Shown here in pieces: positions 18,853 through 28,786 of a DNA stretch of 31,047 bases (the stretch's first letter is position 1; every line of letters begins with the position of its first letter). The DNA comes from Chrysophaeum taylorii (taxonomy: Eukaryota > Sar > Pelagophyceae > Pelagomonadales > Pelagomonadaceae), in assembly GCA_029834535.1 (NCBI GenBank), contig JAQMWT010000669.1:35001-66047 (forward strand), written 5' to 3'. A model generated the notes under the pieces. It saw only the letters and a list, made by a program, of their open reading frames with translations. It searched no databases and had not been told where the DNA came from. A program made the translations under genes and the position numbers.

Positions 18853-19063
18853 CAGGAGCAAACTACCACCGACGCTCGGATCGTTCAGTGGTCTTCTGCA
18901 TCGTATGTGGAAGCAATATCAGATGAAGCTTTGGATTCTCCACGCTACTGGGAAGACTCAGACTCGGAGACCGACGAACCCGCGCTGCAGGTTCCAGTGT
19001 CCCCCCATTCGTCAATGTGCACGTCTTACAGGGAAGTTCACGACGACGACGTCAGACCCTTTG

Positions 19064-19214
19064 TTCAGTGATATCAACCTTGACCCTTACCCTTCACCCT
19101 CCCTACTCCCCCCTTATTCTCCACTAACGCCATCATATGAAACCAAATGGAAGCAACCGCTCCACCCCAACCAGATCAGCCACATCAACAAGTGGGTGAT
19201 TCCACTTCCTTGAA
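19064..19214 (+). repeat. Nested element 5' LTR (151 bp)
   Basis: Starts TTCAGTGATATCAACC, ends CACTTCCTTGAA. Compared with the 3' copy (after removing the Helitron) I count six differences by eye over the whole length, so the two have diverged modestly since insertion. It is followed by GGTTATGGGCTCCTGGG, in which a primer binding site beginning TGGGCTCC is possible but did not look like a standard tRNA 3' end. Confidence 0.8.
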
Positions 19215-19384
19215 GGTTATGGGCTCCTGGGCTAGCCCTGGGGACCCTCACCGTGAAGTGGGAGGACGATCGACACCTGCGCTCTCAGGCCGACGCACAC
19301 AATCCGGCAAAGGTGTTCCGGAGTCAACCGGTTAAATCCTTTAGCAAAGAAGACCACCCAATAAGACCGTAAGTCCAGGAGAAC

Positions 19385-21824
19385 ATGGAGAACGCCTTCG
19401 AGGCCAAGTTCGACCATAAGGCGGAGCTTGCTGCACACAACGAGGCCTTTCTCGCGTGCCTCGAGGTCCTGTCCTCCAAGCTCGACTCCAAGTCAGACGC
19501 GCCCCACGATGATGTCTACGACGCCGCCCTTGCGGCTCACCGTGCGAAGCGTGCTCTCGACGCCCGCGACGCCCATGAAGCATCTTTTGCGGCCAAAAGT
19601 GCTCTCCGACGCCCGTATCGCTTCTAATGCGGCACTCCGCGCCAAATGTGCCCTTCTCCGCGCCGCTCGCCGCGTCGCCCGCAACGCCTCTGCTGCGACC
19701 GACCGTGCTCTTCGTGACGCCCGCAAAGCGTCAGTTGCGGCCAAACGGGGCAAACGAGCCATCGCCCGCGCCACTCGTCGAGACGCCCGTGACGCATCCG
19801 CTGCAGCCAAAGTGGCTGACTCCGTCAGCGCCTCTGTCACGGCCGACCTCGCCCGACGTGCTCTCGACGCCGCCTCTTCCGATGCTTCCGGCGCTCCCGT
19901 CGCCGCCTCTCACCCGACCCGGACCCTCACACAAGAAGACGCAGTAGTTGAAGTCCACCACGCTGACGTTGATGCCACCCAAGCTCACCGCGATCTCGAC
20001 GCTGTCGATGCCAAAGTTCCGGCCAACGACGCGCCCCGCGCCCTCCGTGATGCCCACGCCGACCCCGCTGCGGATCCTCGCGCCCCAGGCGAACTCGACG
20101 TTGCCTCGCGCCCTCCACTTGAAGATCCCCGAGCCCAACGTGTCACTGCTTCGCTTGAACGCTCTCAAAGCGACACCGCAATGCTCGCCACCTCGGTACG
20201 TTCGCGCACGCAACCCCGCGCCACCCGGCACCACCGTCACTCGCGCCCCGACAGACTCAATCCGACCGACTCCCGTGTTCGGTTCGACGGGGAAGCAATA
20301 CGTGTTTCTCCCAATCCTCCGAACCTCGCCACACGTACTCGGTCCGACGGGGAAGTCATACGTCTCGTCCCAATCACCTCGACCCTCGACTCACGTACTC
20401 GGTCCGACGAAGAAGTCCCTCAGATCCTTTACCCGTGTCATCGGTCAGACCAGGAAGACGAGGAATTTCACAGCCTCAACCTCCACGCGAACATCGACCC
20501 GCGTACTCGACTCGCCAAGGAAGTTCAACGCCCTAACTGCCTCGAACTCCCCAAGCACATAGATCCGCGTACTCGACCCGACGAGGACATCGATACCCGC
20601 GACACGCGTGTCCGATCCGACTCGGAACCCACCACCCGTACATGCCCAGCACCGGCTCGTGCTCCGCCCGTTACGGACGCCCATCGTCTCCACGCGTATC
20701 AACCGTCACCCCGCACTAGGTCCACCGCGGACTATCCAAGTCTCGACCCATGCATTCGGTCCGACGGCCACGTCCACGGTCACGACCCGTCCAAAGAGCC
20801 CGACAGCTGCGTCACCCGATACTTCGAGGCAGCCAACGCCCTCGAACTGGATACCGAGTCTGGCATATGCCTCACTCCGCGCAACCCAAACATCGATCCA
20901 AGTCATCGTCCAGACGATACCAAATCAAATGCGACCCTGCACACGTCATCCCCTCTCCTCACTGAGGGACCGTATGCGAAACCCAGCATCACTGCACTGC
21001 TGCGCAATACGTTGATCCCGCAAGCCTCGCAACCCCCGCAGTCGCCTCTTCTTGCTGACTCGCGACCGTATGACTCGACCGGTCTTCTTCCTCCCGACGA
21101 AGCCGACGGTCCAGCTCTCGATGAACCATCTCCTGGTGAAACCAACACGCCGGACATCGCCAGCCACCCTGACCACGCTCGTTCGGCCCTCGCTCATCAG
21201 GTCTACACACCCGTGTGGCCCGACAACAGCATCGACTCTGCTGCCGCCACCACGTGCGAGTCGCCCCTCTCCCCAGAGATTCGACTCGAGGGGGTGAAGC
21301 CTGCATCATCGTCGCACACAAGTAATTCACAAGACTTACTTCTCGCTACTTGTACCGCCGATTCCTCCAATGATCGCGCAGACGTTGCCTACGCCAAAAC
21401 CACGCCGCAGCCCCACGCGCATCCGCCTACTCCAAGCATGTCCGAGTTCTTGCCACTTGAAGGCACAACAGCTAACCTGTGCAACACCCGTGAGAAACAG
21501 CTCTTCAAGCTAGACCTCACCACCAACGAGATCAGGATGTCAACACAACCTTTGACACCTATAGTCCCTGCATACACACAGGCGCAGCAAACAAACTTCA
21601 TACGCGGACAACTGGAACCCACAGACTTTCACCAGCACGACCACTTGACCTATGAGGACACTTGTCAGCGTACAACTACAGTCTCTGGCTCTACAGACGT
21701 TGAAGCGGTGATGAACGCCTTACGCACCCTGCACACAGATGTGGTATCGCGCGACATTCTCACCACCAAGTTCACCGACAACGAGTCTACAAGCGCTTAC
21801 ACAGTCGAATTGAAACACGACTAA
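19385..21824 (+). CDS. Long frame of nested element: Ala-rich helical N-terminus and RTRSDGEV-type repeats
   Basis: About 810 codons, unknown function. The likely start is the ATG at 19385 (MENAFEAKFDH). This frame stops at 19625, but a run of four A near 19593 (GCCAAAAGTG) marks a one-base shift into the frame that continues to 21824; the Ala/Arg/Asp pattern carries on smoothly across it, so an extra A is the simplest explanation. Residues up to about 200 are rich in Ala, Arg and Asp in a repetitive helical pattern (AARRVARNASAATDRALRDA). From about 280 to 480 an imperfect unit of roughly 15-25 residues recurs with core RTRSDGEV or close variants (RVRFDGEAI, RTRSDEEV, RTRPDEDI, CIRSDGHV). 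The rest is Pro/Ser/Thr-rich. No RT, protease, zinc finger or membrane segment is visible. It could be a gag-like protein or a captured gene; its codon composition (strongly C-rich at third positions) differs from the surrounding Gypsy genes. Confidence 0.55.
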
Positions 21825-22433
21825 CTTGTCCCTGTACACGACATGCATACAGCCCACCTTAAGAATCAGGTGCAATGCAAACCGCACACCAGGGGGTGTG
21901 AGATACACATGCTCTCTGCCTTGAACAATACGACGATCTCACAAAGCACGTGCATCGCGTCAAACTTCAACTGCTGTTCGTACGCCTGTGAACATTTTAA
22001 TTCAGACGCTGAAGCATACAAGTTGCATTCCCGCGCTAAAGACTCTGGACTACTTGCATCACTCCAAGACCATCTGCAAGTCCCAAGCAAAGTCATACGG
22101 ACACTACCGACCCACCACTTCACAGTGGGCCTCCCAGGCCACTGCACTGGTTGATCTGGACAAACCTGCGCCCTCAATCATTCTTCATCATTACTTCATG
22201 GCACGTCAACAACAACAAGATCACCTGATGTTACCGCGCCTCCTGCTTAGTAGTCAAGGAAATCAACGTGAACCGCGCTCACAGCTCAGTTCACATGCAT
22301 CGCTGTCTTGTGGAACGATTCCACCGCCCCTCACCTTTACGTCTCCCATCGTCCGTCTTGACTGAGTCATGACACGTACGTACGAACGACCTTCATGCTT
22401 ACCCCGAGCACCGAAGTATCGTTCGAGGGGGTG
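21825..22433 (+). other. Nested element 3' interior with candidate polypurine tract
   Basis: About 600 bp after the long frame with only short frames (for example 103 codons at 21843-22154) and no recognisable product. The final bases, CGAGGGGGTG (about 22424-22433), form a short purine run just before the 3' LTR and are a candidate polypurine tract for second-strand priming. Confidence 0.5.
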
Positions 22434-22526
22434 TTCAGTGATATCAACCTTGACCCTTACCCTTTACCCTCCCTACTCCCCTCTTATTCTCTACTAGCGC
22501 CATCATCCTTACTACTAATCGACAGA

Positions 22527-22530
<4 letters not shown>

Positions 22531-22577
<47 letters not shown>

Positions 22578-22590
22578 TTGTTTGTTTGTC
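22531..22590 (+). repeat. TGTC/TTTG microsatellite
   Basis: About ten units of TGTC followed by about five of TTTG near the 5' end of Helitron copy C. A much shorter version is present in copy B (about 4527-4551, reverse complement). Confidence 0.95.
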
Positions 22591-22699
22591 TTTAATGTCG
22601 ACTGCTAAGAGGGGGGTGTGTGTGGGGAGCATGAAGGATGTGGGTGATTGTTTGTCCCTCGATTTAGGGTAAGGATCGGGTAGGCCCGCGAGCCAGACA

Positions 22700-23316
22700 G
22701 TGATCCTCCAAGCCGTCTATAGCGACCTCGCAGACTATTTCCACGAACCGCGGCGGCTCTTTCAGCGCGCCATTCTCACGCCCCGTCGAAACGATGTTGT
22801 CGATGCTGACAACGCGCGCATGACCGCGGCCTTTTTTTCCCGGAGACGAGGCGTCGGAGTTCTTTTCGGCCGACTAGGTTGGGTCGGAAGCCGACGCCTC
22901 GCTCTTTACAGTCGAATTTTCAACTCCCTGACAACCAACGGGATGCTGACTTTGATCGCGAGCTTTAAGTCTTCGCAACCTCGACCCGTCGCACGGCCAC
23001 TGCATCGGTACCAGATACATGATTGATCGTGTCGTTGTCACCGAGGCTCCTCCAACCTGTATCCCTTAAGGCCCGCCTACGCCAAACGATCAACAAGAGC
23101 CAGGGCCAGACGCCCCGCGAGGTCCGCGTCCTCTTGCCCACAAGCCCGTCTTCTGTCACGTCCAGCTCTACTTGGCTCTCTGTCGATCGGCAACCCCGAG
23201 AATATGCTCTTCTGAGTCGACGACTCCACCCTACCCCACACGTGCTGCGCAATACCGATAAGCCCCCTCCCGGCGTCTACACGCGCACTGTAGGTGAACT
23301 TACTGGGACCAGGTGA
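22700..23316 (+). pseudogene. Helitron helicase C-terminal remnant, copy C
   Basis: Blocks readable in order are YSDLADYFHEP, FQRAILTPRRNDVVDADNARM, RRLALYSRIFNSLTTNGM, then, in a second frame from 23023, SLRLLQPVSLK-like sequence, QTINKSQGQTPREV and VLRNTDKPPPGV. These correspond to the region of Helitron helicases running from the P.L...Y.....RAIL..P..DV segment to the TINKSQGQ motif. At least two frameshifts interrupt it, and the PKPVF/QLYV segment seen in copy B is more damaged here. No Rep domain. Confidence 0.82.
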
Positions 23317-23397
23317 ACTTACTGGGGTTTGAGATTGGGACTAGGTGAATATAGTGACCAGGTGAACTTACTGGGACCAGTTGAGCTTACTGGGGGT
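23291..23397 (+). repeat. Minisatellite AGGTGAACTTACTGGGACC in Helitron copy C
   Basis: About five imperfect units of a 19-21 bp repeat, including degenerate ones (AGGTGAATATAGTGACC). The same unit forms the terminal segment of the element at 23537-23560 and arrays in copies A and B. Confidence 0.75.
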
Positions 23398-23641
23398 TTT
23401 AGAGTAAACTCAAAGGTTAGCGGCGTGTGCGGATCGAAGCAGCTTAGATTGGCGGAGGCGACAGCGACGAGCTCGAAGGAGTGGTGTGAGCAGCGAGTGG
23501 GTTTACGCCGAACTTACTGGGGTTAGAGATTGGGACTAGGTGAACTTACTGGCCTGCACTTATATGAAACAAAATGGAAGCAACCGCTCCACCCCAACCA
23601 GATCAGCCACATCAACAAGTGGATGATTCCACTTCCTTGAA

Positions 23642-24602
23642 CTTTGAGTTGACGTCGGGGACGACGTCTTCTCTTCCTACGCCCCCCCCCGAAACGGTTT
23701 TAGCCGATACAGTTTTGGTCGCAGCAGAGCAGACCACAGCGGCGCCGCTGGAGGAGAAGTGGACGGAAATGCCCGATTTGATGGACGAGAAATTGCGAGA
23801 ATCGTCCGAAGAAACGAAGGAGGAAATATGTGTACCTCTGATTGAGGAGTGTCAGAATTTGTTGCCAGCGAAACTTGGGAATGAGGAAGCAGCCGAGGCG
23901 CCGAGCCCACCCGAGGTCACGATGGAAAAAGAGAGAGAGCCACCGGACAAAGAGAACGCGGCGAACGCCAATATAGATTCAGAGGCGAGACGCGGGACGC
24001 CAGAGATGGCAGCGGTGACGATGCAGATGCCCGGCGATGCGAATCCGGAGGGACGATGCCATCATACTGCACTTTCGCCGCGCGACGGGGCAAAGATCGA
24101 GTAAGACCTCATCACCATCGGTTGTTTGGACCCTGGTACACTTAAGTTCATAGTTGTTCATATTTACAGACGACGAGACGGGCCGAAGTTCGCAACGACT
24201 TAGGCGTGGATGGAATGGCTTATGTCTCCTATATTTGTCGTGGGATGGTCGAAAAAAAATGACGAAGGATAATATCATCCTTGACCGAGGCGATCTTCCA
24301 GTCGAGCGCACCCTGTACGGGTCAGGATTGAATTAGACAACTATCCACAAATGGGTCGCATTGCGAATAGCGCTCGCGGACGACGTGGCCGTTTCAGTGG
24401 TTGCCGTTGTGGCCGATACTAATCACCTATTTCTGCTGGGAGCGCGCGACATTCGGGTGTTGGGAGCCATAGTGGAAAACCCGCGAAATCGCATTGCGTT
24501 TCTCCGCACACAAGTCGCTTATGGGCGCAAGAAGTTAAAGGTGCAGGATCGACGAGTCGATTCTCCGATTTTGACGTTCAGAACAACTTATGACGAGCGC
24601 AA
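23642..24602 (+). pseudogene. E2 gag-pol linker and retropepsin-type protease
   Basis: Resumes E2 after the nested element. First comes an acidic linker of about 150 residues (ELTSGTTSSLPTPPPETVLADTVLV...), open to a stop at 24104. The first protease half near 24190-24250 has the same altered active site as E1 (GVDGMA-type followed by VSYICRGM) but is split by frameshifts and an extra run of A at 24250. A second block reads KDNIILDRGDLPVERTLYGSG, then LADDVAVSVVAVVADTNHLFLLGARDIRVLGAIV, the protease C-terminal half. E1 lacks about 18 bp of the middle. A frame break at 24602 separates it from the next part. Confidence 0.75.
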
Positions 24603-24605
24603 CCC

Positions 24606-26524
24606 GTGGTAGTTCAGATTTATGGGCAACAGCACCATGCGATGCAAAAGAGCCTGAGCACAGTTGAGGGCCGCGTCTACGCTCACTTGTGCAAGATTGA
24701 AGACCTCCAGCGTCCACCGCCTAAACGAGCGGGAGCTTCGACGACTTGGGGAGTCCCGACAGTTACGCCTTCTCAAAGCTCGAAAAGCGATGCCCATGAA
24801 GTGGTAGCCTATGCTGCGCGCACGATGAAGGTCGAGCCTGGGCGCACTTACTGCGTGCCTGTCGCTCTTTCAGAGCCCATGGAAACCGGGTAAGTTTTCG
24901 TTGCTACGTCCCCTGGATACGAACAACTTGGGGTAGTCGATGGAATGTGTTCTTCACCCGAGGATCACGACAAGCTCGCCGAGTGGCGATCTCCTCCACC
25001 CAGGATGTGCCGACCGTGATTACTCAAGGTGAAGTTCTCGCTTTGGGAGATATTGTTTGTTTTGATGACGAGCTGAATGTTGAGACGGTCGACGAATTAA
25101 GGAAGGACTGTGAAGCCGAATATGAGAAGGCCAGCCTATCGTTGACTGTTTCGGTCGGAAGCCATCTAACTCAAGGCGATGCGGCTCCCGAACCGATACT
25201 TTTGAGCTCGGTGCAGAAGGCGTCTCCTTCTGCCGATAAGGATAGGAACTCTCGTCAAGAATCGCTCGGTAACGACGCTTTCGACCGACGAACCGACGAG
25301 GAGGAAAAGAAGTGCCGAGAGACTACAGAAGGCGAGATTCGCCGAAGATTTGAAAAGGTCCAATGGCTGCCGATCGCGCATTGCAAGGTTGTGATGCTAT
25401 TTAGCGGCGCCGGAGGCAGTACATTAGGGCTGCAACGAGCGAATGAGCTGTGCGGGACGTCGTTTCGAGTCATCCTTGCTCTTGGCTCTTCAACAGCTGC
25501 CAACAAGATTCATCAGAAGAATTTTCCGAAGATACCGCTGGTTCAGCACACGCTCTGCGGACGATATGACACGACCCTCCGATTGATCAAGGCTTATTTG
25601 CCTGAAGCGGAATGGTCATCGTTGATGTGTATCGCGTCTCCGCCCCGCGTTCATTCAGCACTCTGCAACTTGACGTCCAGAGATGTTGGCAGGGGAGTTA
25701 CGGCCACTAATTTGACGATGAAGCTGTGCAAAATGGCTGGCTTCATGATGTGGCTGATTGAACAGGAGGCGTCCATTATTTCTTATATAGCGCGCTTACA
25801 CCCTTATGTGTGCGTCGTCAATTTTCATGATATCACGCCCACTTTGATGAGCTCTCGCGTGCGGTTGTTGGTCTCCAGTCACCCACTGCACTTGCAAGAG
25901 GCTCCGAAGACATGTGCGAACATACAACAGAAGTTCGCTGCAGCATTAGGTTACGCAGATGAACGCCACCTGCACCAGCTGAATAACCTAGGCTCGTCCC
26001 GAGACGCAACAGATATGGCTTACACCGTTACGCGAGTTCCTCTTCGCTTCGTACCGCACCGCTCGGACACTCAGCCTTTGACTCTTAAGATGACGGCAGA
26101 GTTGCTCACGATGCCGCTAGACCATGATTGGGCTGGGCTGTCTAGGACAGATTCGCCCAAGCACTTAGCGTCTGTCGTCCCTCCAGACACTCTTGTGATT
26201 TTAGCAGTCGATCTGCACAACTCCGTGACCAGAGGTTTTCGCCAAAGTGGCGTCCTGCCGACCGCGTTGAGCCAGACAGATCGATCCTCTGAGCAGTATT
26301 TGCGAATTGCCGACACCACCCTTCGTCACGTACAGGTTCCGCTGTTGAACACGCGTACTCGTGTCGTTAAGTGGGTGTCAGAAGATGATCTCCAGGATCC
26401 CAACAAATGGAAACCGCCGGAAGTACCTGTGCTTCCGCTTCCAACAGATGCGCCGGGGACGGCTCATGCTTCTTCTGCTGCCCCCCCCCCGACAATCAAA
26501 AGTGGACGTTCCGCCGGATCCTGA
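24606..26524 (+). pseudogene. E2 DNA cytosine-5 methyltransferase domain in pol
   Basis: After a linker (with an in-frame TAA at 24891 where E1 has CAA, and a 4-bp loss near 24985), one uninterrupted frame from 24947 to 26524 holds the entire DNMT: motif I (VVMLFSGAGGSTLGLQ, codons 148-163), motif II, motif IV (ASPPRVHSALCN), motif VI (WLIEQE), motif VIII (SSRVRLLVSS), motif IX (QPLTLKMTAELLTMP) and motif X (LASVVPPDTLVILA). The catalytic Cys codon TGC of E1 is CGC (Arg) at 25646-25648, so the methyl transfer chemistry should be lost. Motif II also has Gly for the Asp of E1 (ALGSS against ALDSS). The domain is bounded by a Pro-rich linker with a long C run near 26480-26492, where an indel shifts the frame relative to RT. 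Unlike E1, motifs IX-X are in the same frame as I-VIII. Confidence 0.88.
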
Positions 26525-28444
26525 ACCTGAACAGGAGCCGAAAATAAGGAGCGAGCCGAATGTGCGCGTCAAAGGTGAAAAGATCAATAAGAGCCACCCT
26601 GGGGTGAGGTTCAAATACGAAGAAAAGTTCGATGTGCCATGGAAGGATGCGCCGCGCGACGCGGACGGTGCACCGTTACCGCAGACTCCGGAGCACGTCA
26701 ATGACAACGAAGCGATGAAAGTCGAAACTCCGACGAAAGAACAAGTCGAGAAGGTTGTTCGAGAACTGGGAATTCCCAACGACCCGCATCTGGATGAGGA
26801 TGTGAAGATGATGTTTTGTTAAGCCACTGCGTGCAATACGCGTGGGCCTTTTTTGACCCGATTATGAGACCCGTGGACTCGCCGCCGGTTTCTCTGCGAT
26901 TTAAAGACGCAAACCCACGACCGATTAGATGACACCTTACAGGTTGACGCCAGCAAAGCTTGAGTGTCTCAGAAAGCAGATCACCGAGTGGTGTCGCGAT
27001 GGAGTCATCCGACCGGCGAATTCCCCGTGGGGATTCCCTGTACTGATGCTGCCTAAGAAGGGAGCAGAGGCCGGGACGTCGGTTGCTTTTCGTGCTGCAG
27101 TTGACTTGCGTCAGCTCAATGATCAGCTGGTCAATGACAGTTGGCCGAATATTCGTCAAGATGATGGGCTTTTCTTGCTATGCGCCGTTGGCGGACGTGC
27201 ATTGATATTCGATGGGGTTACCACAACCTGCGTTTGGACGCCGCCGCTCAGGACGCCGTCACGATGGTTAGTCCACTTGGAGCACATAGTTTCTTGCGCT
27301 TGCCTCTGGGAGTGAAAACAGCAGGAGCTCTCTTCTGTAAGCAGATGGCTAGCGATTTGTCAACATGGATGTATAAGGACTTGGTCGCGTTTGTCGACGA
27401 TATTATGATGGGATCGGATGAACTCCACCGTCATTTACAAGTCTTGATTGAAGTGCTGTGCCATTTAGCGCAGCGAGGATATAGTGGACGAACTTCTAAG
27501 TTCCACCTCCTCAAAGATGAAAGCGAGTTTAAGGGACACATTTCGACTCCGGAAGGCTTGAAGCCGAATCCCAAGACGTTAGAGGCGTTGCAGAAGATGC
27601 CGATTCCCGGTACACTGCCGAACACGTCCCCGAAGACCCAGATTCGATCCTTCATCGGCATGAGCAACTACTGCCGCCGATATGTGAAGAATTATTCGAA
27701 GATTGTGGAGCCGCTGAGGCGATTGCGTCTTGAAGGTGTCAAGTTTGAGTGGACGCCTGAGTGCCAAAAGGCATGGGACACGATCAACGAAGCTTTGGTG
27801 GATTCTCGCGGAGTTTATCATCCTGACTACGATCTTCCATTTCAGATCCGCTCGGATGCTTCCAAGGACGGTCTGGGCGCGTATCTTTTTCAGCTCGTGG
27901 AAGTCAAGGACGAAACCGGCAAGGTGACACGAGAGGAACGAGTGATTGAGTATTGGAGCCGAGCTGTGCCGAAAGATATGCGGAACTATGAGCCCCGCCG
28001 GCTAGAGCTACTTGCAGTTATTCTTTCTCTTGAGCATTTTCGCTCTTATATCGAAGGTCACAAGATGACGATCCTTGAGACGGATAATCGCAATTTGACG
28101 TTTTTACGAAAGGGGATGCACTCGTCTGGGCAGTTGGCTCGATGGGCGATGCGGCTCGCCAATTTTGATCCTGAATTGGGTTACAAACCAGGGAAGTCGC
28201 CGGGAATGAGTATCCCGGACTGTCTCTCTCGCAATCCTATCGATCATGTCATCGAGACGGATGAGTTTGGTGAACCCTTGAACCACGCGTACCTAGTGAG
28301 CCAAGAACTTCCTCGGCCTGTCGATGATGAAGGAGTACCTTTACCTGGGTGCCATGTAATTCTGTCGTTGTTGCGACTGAGTTGCCTGTGGAGGAAGAAG
28401 AAGATGGTCGCGACGATCCGATGCAATTGGCCACATCTCACGCT
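26525..28444 (+). pseudogene. E2 reverse transcriptase and RNase H, integrase deleted
   Basis: The N-terminal part (VDVPPDPEPEQEP to DPHLDEDVKMM) ends at a 5-bp insertion near 26815 compared with E1. The fingers (26929-27170) give NSPWGFPVLMLPKKG. After the frame break shared with E1 near 27165, a single 435-codon frame (27180-28487) contains CIDIRWGYHNLRL, FVDDIMM (catalytic Asp pair), thumb, FQIRSDASKDGLGAYLF, RRLELLAVILSLEHF and ILETDNRNLTF of RNase H, with the catalytic acidic residues present. Similarity to E1 ends at about 28444 with MQL-TSHA-like sequence. No integrase follows. Confidence 0.9.
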
Positions 28445-28462
28445 GTCTCTTTCAGTGCCTCT

Positions 28463-28786
28463 TGTGGCGGCAACTCCTGACCGCTAAGGCTTAACCCCCC
28501 CTTTTTTCGAGGCTTGATACCCGTTCAACGGGACACCTTTCCCTATCTTCTTAGTGGCATCATACCTCTCTCTTGTGAGAAGCATTCTTGCTGTATTCTT
28601 GTCGTATTTTTGCTATCATATACCATCTCTCCATCTTGTTGAGAGGCTTGGTGAGCGTGAGCAAGGTGTGTGGCGAGCATATCCGACCCCGCGTCCGTGT
28701 TTTCCTCGTTCAGTGGAGGTCTAGGACGAGTCGGCGAGTACCCCCTTTGTCACCGGTGGTCGGGAAGGTTTTTCTGTGCCGCCATA
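28463..28786 (+). repeat. LTR shared by E2 and E3
   Basis: About 324 bp, TGTGGCGGCAACTCCTGACC to TGTGCCGCCATA. On the left it follows the truncated E2 interior; on the right it is followed by CGTGGTGGAGGACATGAG, the internal start of a new copy. It therefore acts as 3' LTR of E2 and 5' LTR of E3. Confidence 0.9.

Larger units (their letters stand above)
22506..23562 (+). mobile_element. Helitron remnant, copy C, inserted at A/T
   Basis: Boundaries come from comparing the interrupted 3' LTR with the uninterrupted 5' LTR. The insert starts TCCTTACTACTAATCG after an A and ends GGCCTGCACTTA before a T, with no target duplication; a 5' TC and insertion between A and T are hallmarks of Helitrons. 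The 3' end is CTTA rather than the usual CTRR; copies A and B end CTTG, so CTTR may be this family's terminus. No clear hairpin is seen just before the end. It encodes only a degenerate helicase C-terminus, so it is a non-autonomous deletion derivative. Confidence 0.85.
19064..23641 (+). mobile_element. Small-LTR, pol-less retrotransposon-like element nested in E2
   Basis: A 4.6-kb insertion in E2. E1 shows the empty site: its sequence reads GACCCTTTGAGTTGACG, whereas E2 has GACCCTTTG, the insertion, then CTTTGAGTTGACG, giving a 5-bp duplication CTTTG (19059-19063 and 23642-23646). The ends are direct repeats of about 150 bp starting TTCAGTGATATCAACC and ending CCACTTCCTTGAA, with TTCA/TGAA as the inverted tips. 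The 3' repeat is itself split by a Helitron fragment. A purine run GAGGGGG precedes the 3' repeat. The 3.2-kb interior holds one long frame and no recognisable protease, RT or integrase, so any retrotransposition would depend on proteins from another element. Confidence 0.85.
22434..23641 (+). repeat. Nested element 3' LTR, split by Helitron copy C
   Basis: The two parts, 22434-22505 and 23563-23641, join to give a 151-bp sequence matching 19064-19214. The intervening 1,057 bp is the Helitron remnant. Reading across the empty site in the 5' LTR gives GCCATCA then TATGAAAC, so the Helitron lies exactly between A and T. Confidence 0.85.
15944..28786 (+). mobile_element. Ty3/Gypsy LTR retrotransposon E2 carrying a DNMT, 3' deleted and interrupted
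   Basis: Same family as E1 on the plus strand: 5' LTR (15944-16261), primer binding site, gag, protease, DNMT, RT, RNase H, 3' LTR (28463-28786). The integrase and pol tail are absent: similarity to E1 stops at about 28444, a few bases into the linker after RNase H, and about 20 bp later the 3' LTR begins. A 4.6-kb element (19064-23641) splits gag from protease. A premature stop at 16902 and another at 24891, plus several indels, make it non-autonomous. Its 3' LTR is followed directly by the internal start of E3. Confidence 0.92.

Noticed and set aside
20608..21330. Frames of 100-170 codons on either strand inside the nested element
   Set aside because: They overlap the 798-codon frame, share its repeat periodicity and have no recognisable features of their own.
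22531..22590. CRISPR-like or other regular array
   Set aside because: It is a simple 4-bp microsatellite without spacers. No CRISPR, tRNA or rRNA gene was seen in the window.
26470..26500. Programmed frameshift at the C run between DNMT and RT
   Set aside because: E1 has six C and E2 about ten in this run, and a further A insertion follows in E2. Different homopolymer lengths in two decayed copies are better explained by mutation.
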